From NCBI RefSeq assembly GCF_900101095.1, contig NZ_FNFM01000006.1:62001-126000 (forward strand): a DNA stretch of 64,000 bases. Reading direction: 5' to 3'. A program made the translations under genes and the position numbers. Position 1 is the stretch's first letter; the number at the start of each line of letters is the position of its first letter. Shown here piece by piece: positions 16,343-24,346 of the stretch. The DNA is from Actinopolyspora mzabensis (GTDB lineage Bacteria; Actinomycetota; Actinomycetes; Mycobacteriales; Pseudonocardiaceae). The notes beneath the pieces are model-generated. The model had not been told where the DNA came from and did not search any database. It was given only the letters and a program-made list of their open reading frames with translations.

Positions 16343-16851
16343 GAATCCCCGCGGGCTGTTCTCGCGCCGAGAGCGACGGAAGAATTTTCGGAACGGTTCC
16401 GGACGGTTTCCGGTCCTTCGGATTCCTCGCGGTGAAATCCTGTCGGGTCCCTCGTCGACCACACGATGTTCGGACCGCCGTGCTCGTGAGACCGCGCTGA
16501 ACCCGTGACGACTTCGGGTGACGGATGCTCCCGCCAAAACGCGTTCGTACGGCGCGAGGCTGCTCTGCTCTCTCCCGAGCAGCGGCCCGGTGCGCCGTAC
16601 CACGATCCGGAAGGCTCTCCCGCTGGGCCGGGTTCGTGATTTCGTGTGGGAGTGGCAGTTTCGACACCTGTTCGCCGCGAAACGGCGATGATCAGCTCCG
16701 AGCCCGCCCGGCGAGGCCCTGCTGGAGCGTTCCGCGTCACGGCGGGACGTCCACGTGGGGCGCCGTCCTCCCCGGCGGCGAGCGAGCCGAGTGCGGCGGC
16801 CCCGGTGCGAGATTCGCGCCCCCTGGCGGGAACACGCCGGAGGGGAGGTCG
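16343..16851. other. Intergenic region upstream of the CynX-like transporter
   Basis: About 510 bases. Frames on both strands continue through it but lack homology-like features; the plus-strand frame is an upstream extension of the transporter. No strong hairpin or recurrent repeat was seen. Confidence 0.4.
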
Positions 16852-18060
16852 GTGACGGTGCGCAAGCGTTCGGTGTGGCTGCTGGTGGCGATCGCGGCGC
16901 TGGCGCTGAACCTCCGCCCGCCGTTCACGGCGGCGGGCGCGCTGCTGCCGGACATCGCGGCGGGTCTGGGGCTTTCCACCGGTGTCGCGGGCCTGCTGCC
17001 GACCCTGCCGGTGGTCTGCCTCGGCGTGTTCGCGCTCGCGGCGACCTCCATCCGACACCGGTGGGGCGACGAGGGGGTGGTCGCGGTCTGCCTGCCGCTG
17101 CTGGTGCTGGGCAGTCTGCTCCGCGCAGGTCCGGGGGCGGCGACGCTGTTCGCCGGCACGATCGTGGTCGGCGCGGCCGTCGGGATCGCCAACGTCACGC
17201 TCCCCGCGCTGATCAAGCGGGAGTACCCGGACAGCGTGACGCTGGTGACCTCGCTCTACACCGTGTTCCTCACGCTCGGCAGCAGCCTCGCCGCCGCGCT
17301 GGCGGTGCCGCTGATGCGCGCCGCGGGTGGTTCCTGGCGGGTGCCGCTGATCGGGCTGGCGGGGCTCGCCCTGCTGGCCGGCCTCGTGTGGCTGCCGTTC
17401 CTGCGACGCGGCCGCGCGGTCGCCCCCGGTTCCGGTGTTTCGGCCGTGCGACTGCTGCGCAGTCCGCTGGCCTGGCAGGTGACCGCGTTCATGGGGCTGC
17501 AGTCGCTGCTGGCCTACGTGGTGTTCGGCTGGCTGCCGACCGTCGCCCAGGACCGTGGGATGGCCGCCACGGCAGCGGGGCTGGTGCTCTCGGTGTCCAC
17601 GCTGGTGCAGGCGCTCGGCGCGATGGCGCTGCCGCTGCTGGCGGGCAGGCGTGCGGACCAGCGGGTGCTGGGCGTGGCGCTGCTGGCGGTCTCGGCGCTG
17701 GGGCTGCTCGGGGTCTTTCTGGCGCCGCTCTCCTGGATGTGGGTGGCCGCCGTGGTGCTCGGCTTCGGGATGGGAGCGCTGTTCGGTCTCGCGCTGAGCG
17801 TGATCGGGCTGCGTGCGGCGGACGCCGCCGTGGCTTCCCGGCTGTCCGCGATGGCACAGGCGGTGGGTTACCTGGTCGCGGCGAGCGGACCGCTGCTCGT
17901 CGGGCTGCTGCACCAGATCAGCGGCGGCTGGACGTCGTCGATGTGGCTGCTGCTGGCGGTGTGCCTGTTCGGTGCGTTGGCCGCCCTCGGTGCGGGCAGG
18001 CCACTGCGCATCGGCGCGGAACCGGAGGTGCGCCGTTCGGGTGAACGCTCGGTGGGCTGA
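16852..18060 (+). CDS. CynX/NimT-family MFS transporter
   Basis: The 402-residue product has about 12 membrane helices and the CynX/NimT opening (ALNLRPPFTAAGALLPDI, about residues 17-34). Family members carry cyanate or 2-nitroimidazole, but many have unknown substrates. The GTG at 16852 follows GGAGG at 16839-16843; a second GTG at 16858 is possible. An IclR regulator follows 137 bp downstream on the same strand and may control it. Confidence 0.85.
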   Translation: MTVRKRSVWLLVAIAALALNLRPPFTAAGALLPDIAAGLGLSTGVAGLLPTLPVVCLGVFALAATSIRHRWGDEGVVAVCLPLLVLGSLLRAGPGAATLFAGTIVVGAAVGIANVTLPALIKREYPDSVTLVTSLYTVFLTLGSSLAAALAVPLMRAAGGSWRVPLIGLAGLALLAGLVWLPFLRRGRAVAPGSGVSAVRLLRSPLAWQVTAFMGLQSLLAYVVFGWLPTVAQDRGMAATAAGLVLSVSTLVQALGAMALPLLAGRRADQRVLGVALLAVSALGLLGVFLAPLSWMWVAAVVLGFGMGALFGLALSVIGLRAADAAVASRLSAMAQAVGYLVAASGPLLVGLLHQISGGWTSSMWLLLAVCLFGALAALGAGRPLRIGAEPEVRRSGERSVG

Positions 18061-18197
18061 TCACCGAATCCGCTGTGTGTGACGTTTCATCTTCCCAGTA
18101 TCTTTCCGGGTGAGGACCGGTACGTGGCATGTTCTCGCCACACGGCGACCGCGTGCCGCGGCCGGGGCACCCGACGCCGAGGATTCGGGAGAGGTCG

Positions 18198-18977
18198 ATG
18201 GCGGGCAACAGCAGGCAGGCAGGTCGTTCGGTGACCGAACGTGCGCTGAGCGTGCTCACCGCTTTCGGTCCGGACGCCGACAGGTTGTCGTTGACCGAGA
18301 TCTCCCACCGCGCCGAGATCCCGCTGGCCACCGCACACCGCCTGGTGGGAGAGCTGGAGAACTGGGGCGCGTTGCAGCGCGACTCCGACGGCCGCTACGC
18401 GATCGGGTTGCGGCTGTGGGAGCTCGGACTGCTCGCTCCGGTGCACACCGGGCTGCGCGGCGTGGCCATGCCCTACATGCAGCAGCTGCACGAGCAGACC
18501 GGCGCCAACGTGCAGCTGGCGGTGCGCGACGGGCTGCAGGCCGTCTACGTCGAGAAGCTCACCGGCAGGCGCTCCACCCCGATCATCTCCCGCAGCGGCG
18601 GCAGGCTGCCGCTGCACACCACCGGCGTGGGCAAGGTGCTGCTGGCACACGCCTCGCGGGAGGAGGTGCAGGAGTACTGCGCCCACCACCTCTCCCGCCA
18701 CACCCCTTACACGATCGTCGAGCCGGGCAGGCTGGTGCGCGAGATCGGCGGGATCCAACGGCGCGGTTTCGCCTGGACCACCGAGGAGATGACGCTGGGT
18801 TCCTGCTCGGTGGCCGTGCCCGTGCTTTCCGAGGGCGAGGTGGTGGCCGCGCTCGGGCTGGTGGTCGACAGCGCGCGTGCCGAGGTCGGCAAACTGGTCC
18901 GCCCCCTCTCCCGGACCGCCGGGTCGATCGGGGAACGACTGGCCGAGACGAACCGGGCGAAGGCCGGCGTGGAGTGA
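18198..18977 (+). CDS. IclR-family transcriptional regulator
   Basis: The 259-residue product has the N-terminal winged helix (VTERALSVLTAFG, then LTEISHRAEIPLATAHRLV, about 13-60) and the C-terminal IclR effector domain with HTTGVGKVLLAH (about 140-151) and the late cysteine in GSCSVAVPV. IclR proteins regulate catabolic or uptake genes in response to small organic acids. The ATG at 18198 follows GGGAGAGGTCG; the upstream in-frame extension is Pro/Arg-rich and unlike the family. The neighbouring CynX-like gene is a plausible target. Confidence 0.9.
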   Translation: MAGNSRQAGRSVTERALSVLTAFGPDADRLSLTEISHRAEIPLATAHRLVGELENWGALQRDSDGRYAIGLRLWELGLLAPVHTGLRGVAMPYMQQLHEQTGANVQLAVRDGLQAVYVEKLTGRRSTPIISRSGGRLPLHTTGVGKVLLAHASREEVQEYCAHHLSRHTPYTIVEPGRLVREIGGIQRRGFAWTTEEMTLGSCSVAVPVLSEGEVVAALGLVVDSARAEVGKLVRPLSRTAGSIGERLAETNRAKAGVE

Positions 18978-19470
18978 TCGAGGTTTTCCGGTGGGGTCGC
19001 TGCGGTGCTCGCTCGGCGGGACGTCCCCTCGGCTCTCGCTCCGGGAAGCCCCGACGTCGGGTGGCGAGCTACCCGCCGTCGGGCCTCCCCGGTTCCGCCG
19101 CGTGCCGCCGGGACGGTTGAGATCTTTCGAGCGCGGGTGGTTGTGGGAATCCGCCCCGCTGTGGCCGAATTATGTCGACCGTTCACCCGGTTGGTGAAAA
19201 TCAGCGAGAGGTGTCGGGTGGCGGTTCACCGCTTACTCACCCGAATGGCGGTCAAGCCGGACCGAATTTCCCGAACCATTCAGCTACCGGTCACCGACGT
19301 CTGCTGGCCGTCTGTCGCAGCGAACCCGAGGTGAGCGCATAGAACCCCCTCCTGGCTGTTCTAGTCGGGTGCACGTGCAGATGCGCCGAGTACGCGGCGC
19401 CGGAGCCGTTCCGACGGTTCCGCCCGCTTCGGCCGTTGGTTTCGCGCAATCACCCTTGGAGGCGGGAAAA
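18978..19470. other. Intergenic region after the IclR gene
   Basis: About 490 bases. The first part holds a diverged copy of the dispersed hairpin repeat (19011-19105). The rest (19106-19470) is less GC-rich in places and probably carries the promoter and leader of the gene starting at 19471. No further gene was supported. Confidence 0.45.
19011..19105. repeat. Dispersed long-hairpin repeat, diverged copy
   Basis: CGGCTCTCGCTCCGGG, then CCCCGACGTCGGGT, GGCGAGCTACCC, GCCGTCGGGCCTCCCC and GGTTCCGCCGCG follow the order of the repeat copies at 26818, 40729, 45728 and 52755. The inner inverted repeat CCCGAC/GTCGGG is kept. More diverged than the other copies. Confidence 0.5.
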
Positions 19471-20121
19471 TTGACCGCGACACCTGAATACGCCGCGAGA
19501 GACAACCGCGGGGACAACGGGGTTCGAATCTGTTCGACCGGGCTCACCGACACGCGTGACCTGCCGGGCTCCGTGGAGGAGCTGGCCGATCTCGCCGTCG
19601 GAACGCTCGACTGGACCGGCAGCGTGCTGCCCGCGCTGCGGCTACTGGGGCGGCGTGTCGTCCCGGTGGCCGAGCTGGTTCCGGACGCGCACGCCGAGCG
19701 GGTCTGTGTCGGAAGTGCGCCGGTGCTGGACCGTACGGAGATCGCCACCTGGGTGTGGCCGGAGATGAGTGACCGGGTACCACCCGCCGCCGCGCGGCTG
19801 TCCGGGGTGCTCGCCCCGGCACGGCACTGGCGTACCGCGCTGACCGCCGCGGTGCCCTTCGCGCGCTTCACCAACGCGGCGATCGTGGTCCCGCGCAGCG
19901 TCAGCGACCGCGACGGTTTCGTGTCGACCTGCCTGATCAGAGCCAGGCAGTTCGGCGTGGCGGTGCTCAGCGCGGACGAGAACAGCGTCCGCGTGGAGCT
20001 GGAGGGCAGGTCGTTCGCGGACAGCGCCCCCGTGGAGCAGACCGCCGTTTCCCGCTGGGTCAACGAAGTGGTCTACGAACAGCTGCTGGCTTCCGAGACT
20101 CCCGCGCCTTCGCACAACTGA
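19471..20121 (+). CDS. Hypothetical protein
   Basis: I do not recognise this 216-residue product. It has no signal peptide or membrane segment, and mixed alpha/beta character (LPALRLLGRRVVPVAEL, AAIVVPRSVSDRDGFV, FGVAVLSADENSVRVEL). The TTG at 19471 is chosen because GGAGGCGGGAAAA precedes it; an alternative in-frame GTG at 19369 would add 34 residues. Codon use matches its neighbours. It ends before a strong terminator-like hairpin at 20366. Confidence 0.65.
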   Translation: MTATPEYAARDNRGDNGVRICSTGLTDTRDLPGSVEELADLAVGTLDWTGSVLPALRLLGRRVVPVAELVPDAHAERVCVGSAPVLDRTEIATWVWPEMSDRVPPAAARLSGVLAPARHWRTALTAAVPFARFTNAAIVVPRSVSDRDGFVSTCLIRARQFGVAVLSADENSVRVELEGRSFADSAPVEQTAVSRWVNEVVYEQLLASETPAPSHN

Positions 20122-20427
20122 GATCCGACGAGCGGTTTCGGCGCGTGCGCTGCCGAATGCGCGCTGTCGAAACTCCGACACCGTGGTTGGAAGATCGCCT
20201 GCCGGACGTTCGGCGCTCGTAGGCGGTTCGCGGGATCTCGTGGAGGTCCACGCGCGATACGAGCAGCCCCGGGTTCTGCTGCGGAGTCCGGCGCGGGCCC
20301 GGTGTCGGTTTCGAGGCGGGGGAAGCGAGGACCGCGGCGAGCGGTTACCGACTGACATATCGGCGAGGGCCGACATCGCGGGTGCGGTGTCGGCCCTTCT
20401 CGCGTTCGCGGGCCGTTCTTCGGGGAA
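20122..20427. other. Convergent intergenic region with terminator
   Basis: About 306 bases between two convergent genes. A terminator-like hairpin lies at 20366-20397. A 92-codon plus-strand frame from 20183 reads through it and was not accepted. Confidence 0.45.
20366..20397. terminator. Bidirectional hairpin terminator
   Basis: AGGGCCGACA (20366-20375) pairs perfectly with TGTCGGCCCT (20388-20397) around a 12-base loop, followed by TCT. It lies between the convergent genes ending at 20121 and 20428. Confidence 0.65.
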
Positions 20428-21138
20428 TCACGCCGCGAGGAGTCGGGGCCGTTCGTCGTGAGTGGGCTGGGCCGTCAGGCCTCGGCGGGATTCTTCCGGG
20501 AGTTCGAGCAGCCTGGCGAGGTCTTCTTCGGCGAGGCTGGTGGGGTGGTGTGGTCGTTGTCTGCTCGCGTTCGGGGGTTGGTACTCGGGGTGGTTGAGCA
20601 GGGCGCGTCGTTCGGCCGGGGTGGGGTTGGGGTCGGGCCGGTGGCCGAGGGCGTCCCACCAGTCGGAATCGGGTGAGCGGTCGGGGCCGTGGAAGACGAT
20701 CGTGGCCGTTTCCAGGGGTGAGCCCGGTGGTGGGCACAGCACCGAGCCCGGTGGTGGCGGGGGATTTCGGGTAGTTGCCGAGGTAGGTGCGTCCACAGTG
20801 GTGGTTTTACCGGTCCGGTGAGGTGTTCGGTTCTCGGGCGAGGTGTGCTGGGTGAGCAGCTGTACCACGGTCAGCGCGCCCGGCCCGGAGTCGGCGTGTT
20901 GGCCGTGCCCGCCGCGTAGTGGGGTCAGGGTGCCCACCAGGGCCAGCGCGAGCGTCACGGCGACCGTGAGCAGCAGTCCCGAGGGGTGGAGGAACAGCCC
21001 CGGTGGGTGGATCCGCGGTACCGGTGGTTGCAGCGGCAGGGCCCCTGGCTGGAGGAGCAGTGTCGATGGCTGGAGGAGTAGGGCCGAGTCGGCGAGGGTC
21101 GGTATCGATGCGTCCAGCCGAATCGGTGGCGCGGTCAC
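20428..21138 (-). CDS. Hypothetical single-pass membrane protein
   Basis: The 236-residue product is unrecognised. The N-terminal part has tandem LLLQP-like motifs (about 21-52), one membrane helix (about 58-75) and a long Pro/Thr-rich polar region (about 85-236) ending in RPRLLAA. The start at 21138 overlaps the stop of the upstream zinc-binding gene by 4 bp, so translation is probably coupled, which is the main reason to accept it. Context suggests a role linked to the neighbouring Scr1-type regulatory locus. Confidence 0.6.
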   Translation of the reverse strand: MTAPPIRLDASIPTLADSALLLQPSTLLLQPGALPLQPPVPRIHPPGLFLHPSGLLLTVAVTLALALVGTLTPLRGGHGQHADSGPGALTVVQLLTQHTSPENRTPHRTGKTTTVDAPTSATTRNPPPPPGSVLCPPPGSPLETATIVFHGPDRSPDSDWWDALGHRPDPNPTPAERRALLNHPEYQPPNASRQRPHHPTSLAEEDLARLLELPEESRRGLTAQPTHDERPRLLAA

Positions 21139-21434
21139 AGCGCGCCTCCGTCCCGGCCGAAGCGTTCGCGGAGCTTGCGGCTGGTCTCCTGCTCGCGTTG
21201 TTCCTGCTGGCGGCCGTGTTCGACGGCCGCGCTCATGCAGATGTCACAGGTGGGCACCAGCCAGTCCACCTCGGACGGATCCGTCAGCACGACCTGCTGC
21301 CCGCACAGCGTGTCGCGCTGTTGCTCCGGACGCGGCCGGACCTCGCGGGAGAAGGCGTGGCGAAACCCGCCGACGGGGTTCCACCACACCACCGGACCCG
21401 GCCAGCCCCAACCCAACAACGGAACCTCAAGCAT
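21135..21434 (-). CDS. Small zinc-finger-like protein
   Basis: The roughly 99-residue product contains DTLCGQQVVLTDPSE and WLVPTCDICMSAAVEHGR. The cysteines (one Cys, then CDIC) with a later His suggest a zinc site; such small proteins are frequent next to Scr1/DUF397 loci in actinomycetes. The ATG at 21434 follows GAGGGAGTGTTGGCG; an in-frame ATG at 21461 would add nine residues and lies against the operator-like repeats. It is divergent from the XRE regulator and translationally coupled to the membrane protein downstream. Confidence 0.65.
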   Translation of the reverse strand: MLEVPLLGWGWPGPVVWWNPVGGFRHAFSREVRPRPEQQRDTLCGQQVVLTDPSEVDWLVPTCDICMSAAVEHGRQQEQREQETSRKLRERFGRDGGAL

Positions 21435-21465
21435 CGCCAACACTCCCTCTAAGTGAGCCATATTT

Positions 21466-21510
21466 TGTGAACCTCACATTCAACGTGACGCATAGAAAGT
21501 GAACCTCACA
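21466..21510. promoter_or_regulatory. Two direct repeats in a divergent promoter
   Basis: GTGAACCTCACA occurs at 21467-21478 and 21499-21510, 32 bp apart (three helical turns). Each copy has a GTGA/TCAC partial dyad. They lie between the zinc-finger gene and the XRE gene in an AT-rich stretch, so they are likely operator sites, perhaps for the XRE protein. Confidence 0.6.
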
Positions 21511-21575
21511 AGTAGCTTCACCTGATCGGGTACTGCGTACGCTGCTGTCGCAGCAGGCATCAGCGAGGAGGAGTC

Positions 21576-22433
21576 ATGAGCTTTACCGGCAGTCCACGTG
21601 TGCTGAAACGACGAATCGCCTCGGAGCTGACGCGGATGCGTCTCGAACTTGGCTGGTCCCAGGCACACGTGGCACACCTGATGTCTTCCTCGGAGGGGCG
21701 TATCGCCAACCTTGAAGGGCAGCGCAACCTTCCCAAGCCCGAGTTCCTGGAAAAGCTGTTGCGCATCTACGGGCACGCCGACGAAACCGAGCACTACCTC
21801 TCGCTGCTCGAAGAAGCCAAGGGCAACAAGGCGGCGTGGGAGAACATCGATCTCACTGCTGAGCCGGTCGGCCTCGACGACTACCTCGGACTGGAGCGTG
21901 GGGCTTCCAAAATCGAAGGCTACGAGTCTCGTCTTGTCCCCGGCCTGCTGCAGACTCACGACTATGCCCGCGACGTGATCCGTGGGAGGCAGCGTTCGGA
22001 CAGCAATCTGGACCAGAAGATCGAGCTGCGTACCCGGCGACAGGAGATCCTCACTCGCTCCGAGCAGCCGGTCCGGTCGTGGATGATCGTCGAGGAACAG
22101 GTGCTGGATCGCCCGGTGGGGTCTTCGGAGACCATGCGCGCTCAGCTCGAACATCTGATGGAACTGGGTAAGCTCGACAACGTGCAGCTACAGGTGTGCC
22201 CGACATCGCTGGGCTCACACCCGGCGTTGACAGCGCCGTTCACCATCTTCCATGTGCCCATTCCGAACGATCCCGGACTGGTCAGTGTGGAGACCCGGAT
22301 CAAAACGATCTGGTTCGACGATCAGGCCGAGGTCGATCAGCACGTAGAGATCCTGAACCACCTGCGCACGCTCGCACTCTCTCCGGAACAGAGCCACGCA
22401 CTGCTCGGCACCAAGCGGAAGGAATACCAATGA
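21576..22433 (+). CDS. Scr1-type XRE regulator (WhiJ-like)
   Basis: The 285-residue product has an N-terminal Cro/C1 helix-turn-helix (LGWSQAHVAHLMSSSEGRIAN, written here in part; about 26-46) and the C-terminal Scr1/DUF5753 domain (about 95-275; YESRLVPGLLQTHDYAR, then QLQVCPTSLGSHPAL). This is the WhiJ/AbaA-type regulator family that controls development and secondary metabolism with DUF397 partners. The ATG at 21576 follows GAGGAGGAGTC. Its stop overlaps the DUF397 start by 4 bp (ATGA). Confidence 0.9.
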   Translation: MSFTGSPRVLKRRIASELTRMRLELGWSQAHVAHLMSSSEGRIANLEGQRNLPKPEFLEKLLRIYGHADETEHYLSLLEEAKGNKAAWENIDLTAEPVGLDDYLGLERGASKIEGYESRLVPGLLQTHDYARDVIRGRQRSDSNLDQKIELRTRRQEILTRSEQPVRSWMIVEEQVLDRPVGSSETMRAQLEHLMELGKLDNVQLQVCPTSLGSHPALTAPFTIFHVPIPNDPGLVSVETRIKTIWFDDQAEVDQHVEILNHLRTLALSPEQSHALLGTKRKEYQ

Positions 22434-22630
22434 CCAGCTTCCCCAGCAACTTATGGCGAACCTCCAGCCGAACCACCGACGTCGGCCACTGCGTCGAGGT
22501 CGCCTTGACCAGCCGGTCCGTCGGTATCCGCGATACCAAGAATCGCGCGGGTGGCACTCTCACTGTCACCCCCGCAACCTGGGCGGGCTTCGTGGACCGT
22601 CTCAAGACCGGCAACTACGACCGGGGCTGA
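22430..22630 (+). CDS. DUF397 protein
   Basis: The 66-residue product is a standard DUF397 protein: LWRTSSRT at the start, GHCVEVA, VGIRDTKN and the ending TPATWAGFVDRLKTG. These small proteins pair with Scr1-type XRE regulators and are thought to modulate them. It starts at ATG 22430, overlapping the regulator's stop. Strong by family and context. Confidence 0.92.
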   Translation: MTSFPSNLWRTSSRTTDVGHCVEVALTSRSVGIRDTKNRAGGTLTVTPATWAGFVDRLKTGNYDRG

Positions 22631-23368
22631 CTCCGAACGGACGCCGCTCACGCCGTGGCCGGGCCGGGGCGTCGATTTCCCGCGAAACTTACGAAACCCC
22701 GGTGCGGACAGCCGAGTGTTGTGCGGTTGTGGGCTTATGCACCGAGATCGAGCCGTTCGAATCGTGGGAAAAGTCGACAGAGCAGCCGAACTTGCACAAC
22801 TTTGCTGTAACGATTTGTTCGGCTTCCGAAGGTTTCTTCGGAAGATTTAGTGCTCGGTGGTCCGGATGCTCTGCCGTAGTGGCTCCGAGTCGATCATCCG
22901 GTGGCAGCGGCGGCGGTTCTGATCGTAGATCTCGCTGCTGGTATTGGGGGGAGATCAGTGAAGCAATACGAAGTGTGTCCGGACATGGACTTCTTCTTTT
23001 GTTTGCTTTCGCGAACTGATTGCTGACCAGGAGAATTCGGCCAGAAAAGCATGGGACTCGTTGCTGGCCGTAACCGAGCGGCGATCCGCCGCGAACTCTA
23101 CAGCGGACTTGGCGGTGAGCCGGTGCTGGGGTGGGAACGTGGTTGCGGGGCCCGCGGGTGGGTGAGTAGTGGCGGTAGCTATTACTCGTAAGAGGGGTCA
23201 CTGGGGATGGACTGGGCCGTTCGAGTGATCGCAGTGTGTTTTCCGGAACACGTTAGAGTGTCGATCGTCATAGTGATAGTGGGTCTGTTCTGCTGACGTG
23301 GTGTGCGCTGGTCCGGCAGGATGTGGCCCGGTCGCGGATCATGGCCCAGGGGACCAGGGGGAGCAGAC
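22631..23368. other. Long, relatively AT-rich gap before the ESX accessory locus
   Basis: About 740 bases. A degenerate copy of the short palindrome (CGATTTCCCGCGAAAC) lies at 22673-22688. Two very small frames have a plausible ribosome site: 22958-23026 (22 codons, after GGGGGAGATCA) and 23051-23191 (46 codons). Neither is supported by a family. GC content is visibly lower than in the core genes. Confidence 0.45.
22958..23026 (+). CDS. Possible 22-residue peptide
   Basis: A GTG follows GGGGGAGATCA, a good ribosome site. The peptide starts MKQYEVCPDM, is rich in Phe/Leu and ends with Cys. No family recognised; it could be a leader peptide or chance. Confidence 0.2.
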   Translation: MKQYEVCPDMDFFFCLLSRTDC

Positions 23369-23704
23369 GTGAGTCAGCAGGACGGCTTCGGCGTCGACCA
23401 CGAGAAGCTGAATGCAGCAGTCAAGGAGCTGCGGAAAGCGCGGGACGAGGCAAAAAATATCTCTGAGCAGTCGGAGTCGATTGAGCCCGGTGAGTTGACT
23501 GCTTACGATGACACTACCGGAAAAGCGCGCGAAGCGTTCAAGAATCGTATGAATGGACCCGAAGGTTCGCTTCGTGCCGCTGCCGAGGATATTCGTAAGA
23601 AGTTGGACGAAAAGATAGTCGCTTACGATGCCCTGCTGCGAGAGTACGGCTTGGCCGAAGATAACGCTTCGGTTGCGCAGCGGGATACCGAGAGGCAGAG
23701 CTGA
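23369..23704 (+). CDS. WXG100/PE-like ESX accessory protein
   Basis: The 111-residue product is all-helical in appearance with a basic and acidic heptad pattern (VDHEKLNAAVKELRKARDEA, about 9-28; EDIRKKLDEKIVAYDALLREY), like the small PE/WXG-type partners of actinobacterial type VII secretion. The GTG at 23369 follows GGGGGAGCAGAC. It opens a locus with a DUF3558 lipoprotein, a PPE-like protein and EspG. No clear WXG triplet is present, so it may be a PE-like partner of the PPE-like protein. Confidence 0.7.
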   Translation: MSQQDGFGVDHEKLNAAVKELRKARDEAKNISEQSESIEPGELTAYDDTTGKAREAFKNRMNGPEGSLRAAAEDIRKKLDEKIVAYDALLREYGLAEDNASVAQRDTERQS

Positions 23705-23709
23705 GTAGC

Positions 23710-24333
23710 GTGGATAGCTTCATGGCTAAGGTACGGCGTGGCGCTGTGGTTGCGGGCGTTCTCATGTTGAGTTTTGTGCTCGCCGCATGTTCTGCTGACT
23801 CCACGGGGCAGACCGAATCTTCGGTAGAGACGACCACTGAAAATGTGGCTTCCTCGGATTCACAGTCCGGAATCGAGATAGAAAATCCGAAGGATGCCGC
23901 CTCTCTCGCTCCATGTGAATTACTGCCCAATGACGTGGCGACCACGCTGGGCATGGAAGCTGACGGAGAAAATAATCCGAACGAGCTCAAGCCTAGCCTT
24001 CCTGACATATGTCGATGGGAAAATGTTGAGAACTCTTTTACTACGGTGTCCTTGACCGCTTTTTCCGGGCGACCTATTCAGCAGTATTACGACAACCAGT
24101 CGAGTTACGGATATTTTGAGAAGCTGGACATTTCTGGGTATCCTGCCGTTGTGGCAAATACTGAAGATCCAGCTAGTAGTGCCGATTGCGCGATGTACAT
24201 GGCCGCGAGTGCAAATCAGGTGGTCATGTCGTCCACGGATATTTCTCCCAATGATGTTGGTAAGGTGAATCCGTGTGATTTGTCGCGGAAGGCTTTGAAG
24301 CTGTCGTTGCCGTCTTGGCCTGCGGCGAAGTGA
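23710..24333 (+). CDS. DUF3558 lipoprotein
   Basis: The 207-residue product has a basic N-terminus, a hydrophobic segment and the lipobox LAAC (Cys about residue 27), so it should be a lipid-anchored surface protein. A Ser/Glu/Thr-rich linker precedes a DUF3558 domain (PCELLPNDVATTLGM, then CRWE and a late Cys). It starts 5 bp after the previous gene; GTG 23710 is used, with ATG 23722 as an alternative. Codons are clearly more AT-rich than in neighbouring genes (GAAAAT, ATAGAAAAT), suggesting a different origin or relaxed codon selection. Confidence 0.85.
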   Translation: MDSFMAKVRRGAVVAGVLMLSFVLAACSADSTGQTESSVETTTENVASSDSQSGIEIENPKDAASLAPCELLPNDVATTLGMEADGENNPNELKPSLPDICRWENVENSFTTVSLTAFSGRPIQQYYDNQSSYGYFEKLDISGYPAVVANTEDPASSADCAMYMAASANQVVMSSTDISPNDVGKVNPCDLSRKALKLSLPSWPAAK

Positions 24334-24346
24334 GAAGGTGGGGGTA

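Noticed and set aside
16105-17913. A 602-codon minus-strand frame over LysE and CynX-like genes
   Set aside because: Gln/Arg-rich shadow of two clear membrane proteins.
22689-23201. A 170-codon minus-strand frame in the gap before the ESX locus
   Set aside because: Low-complexity Pro/Arg/Ser composition without domain features.
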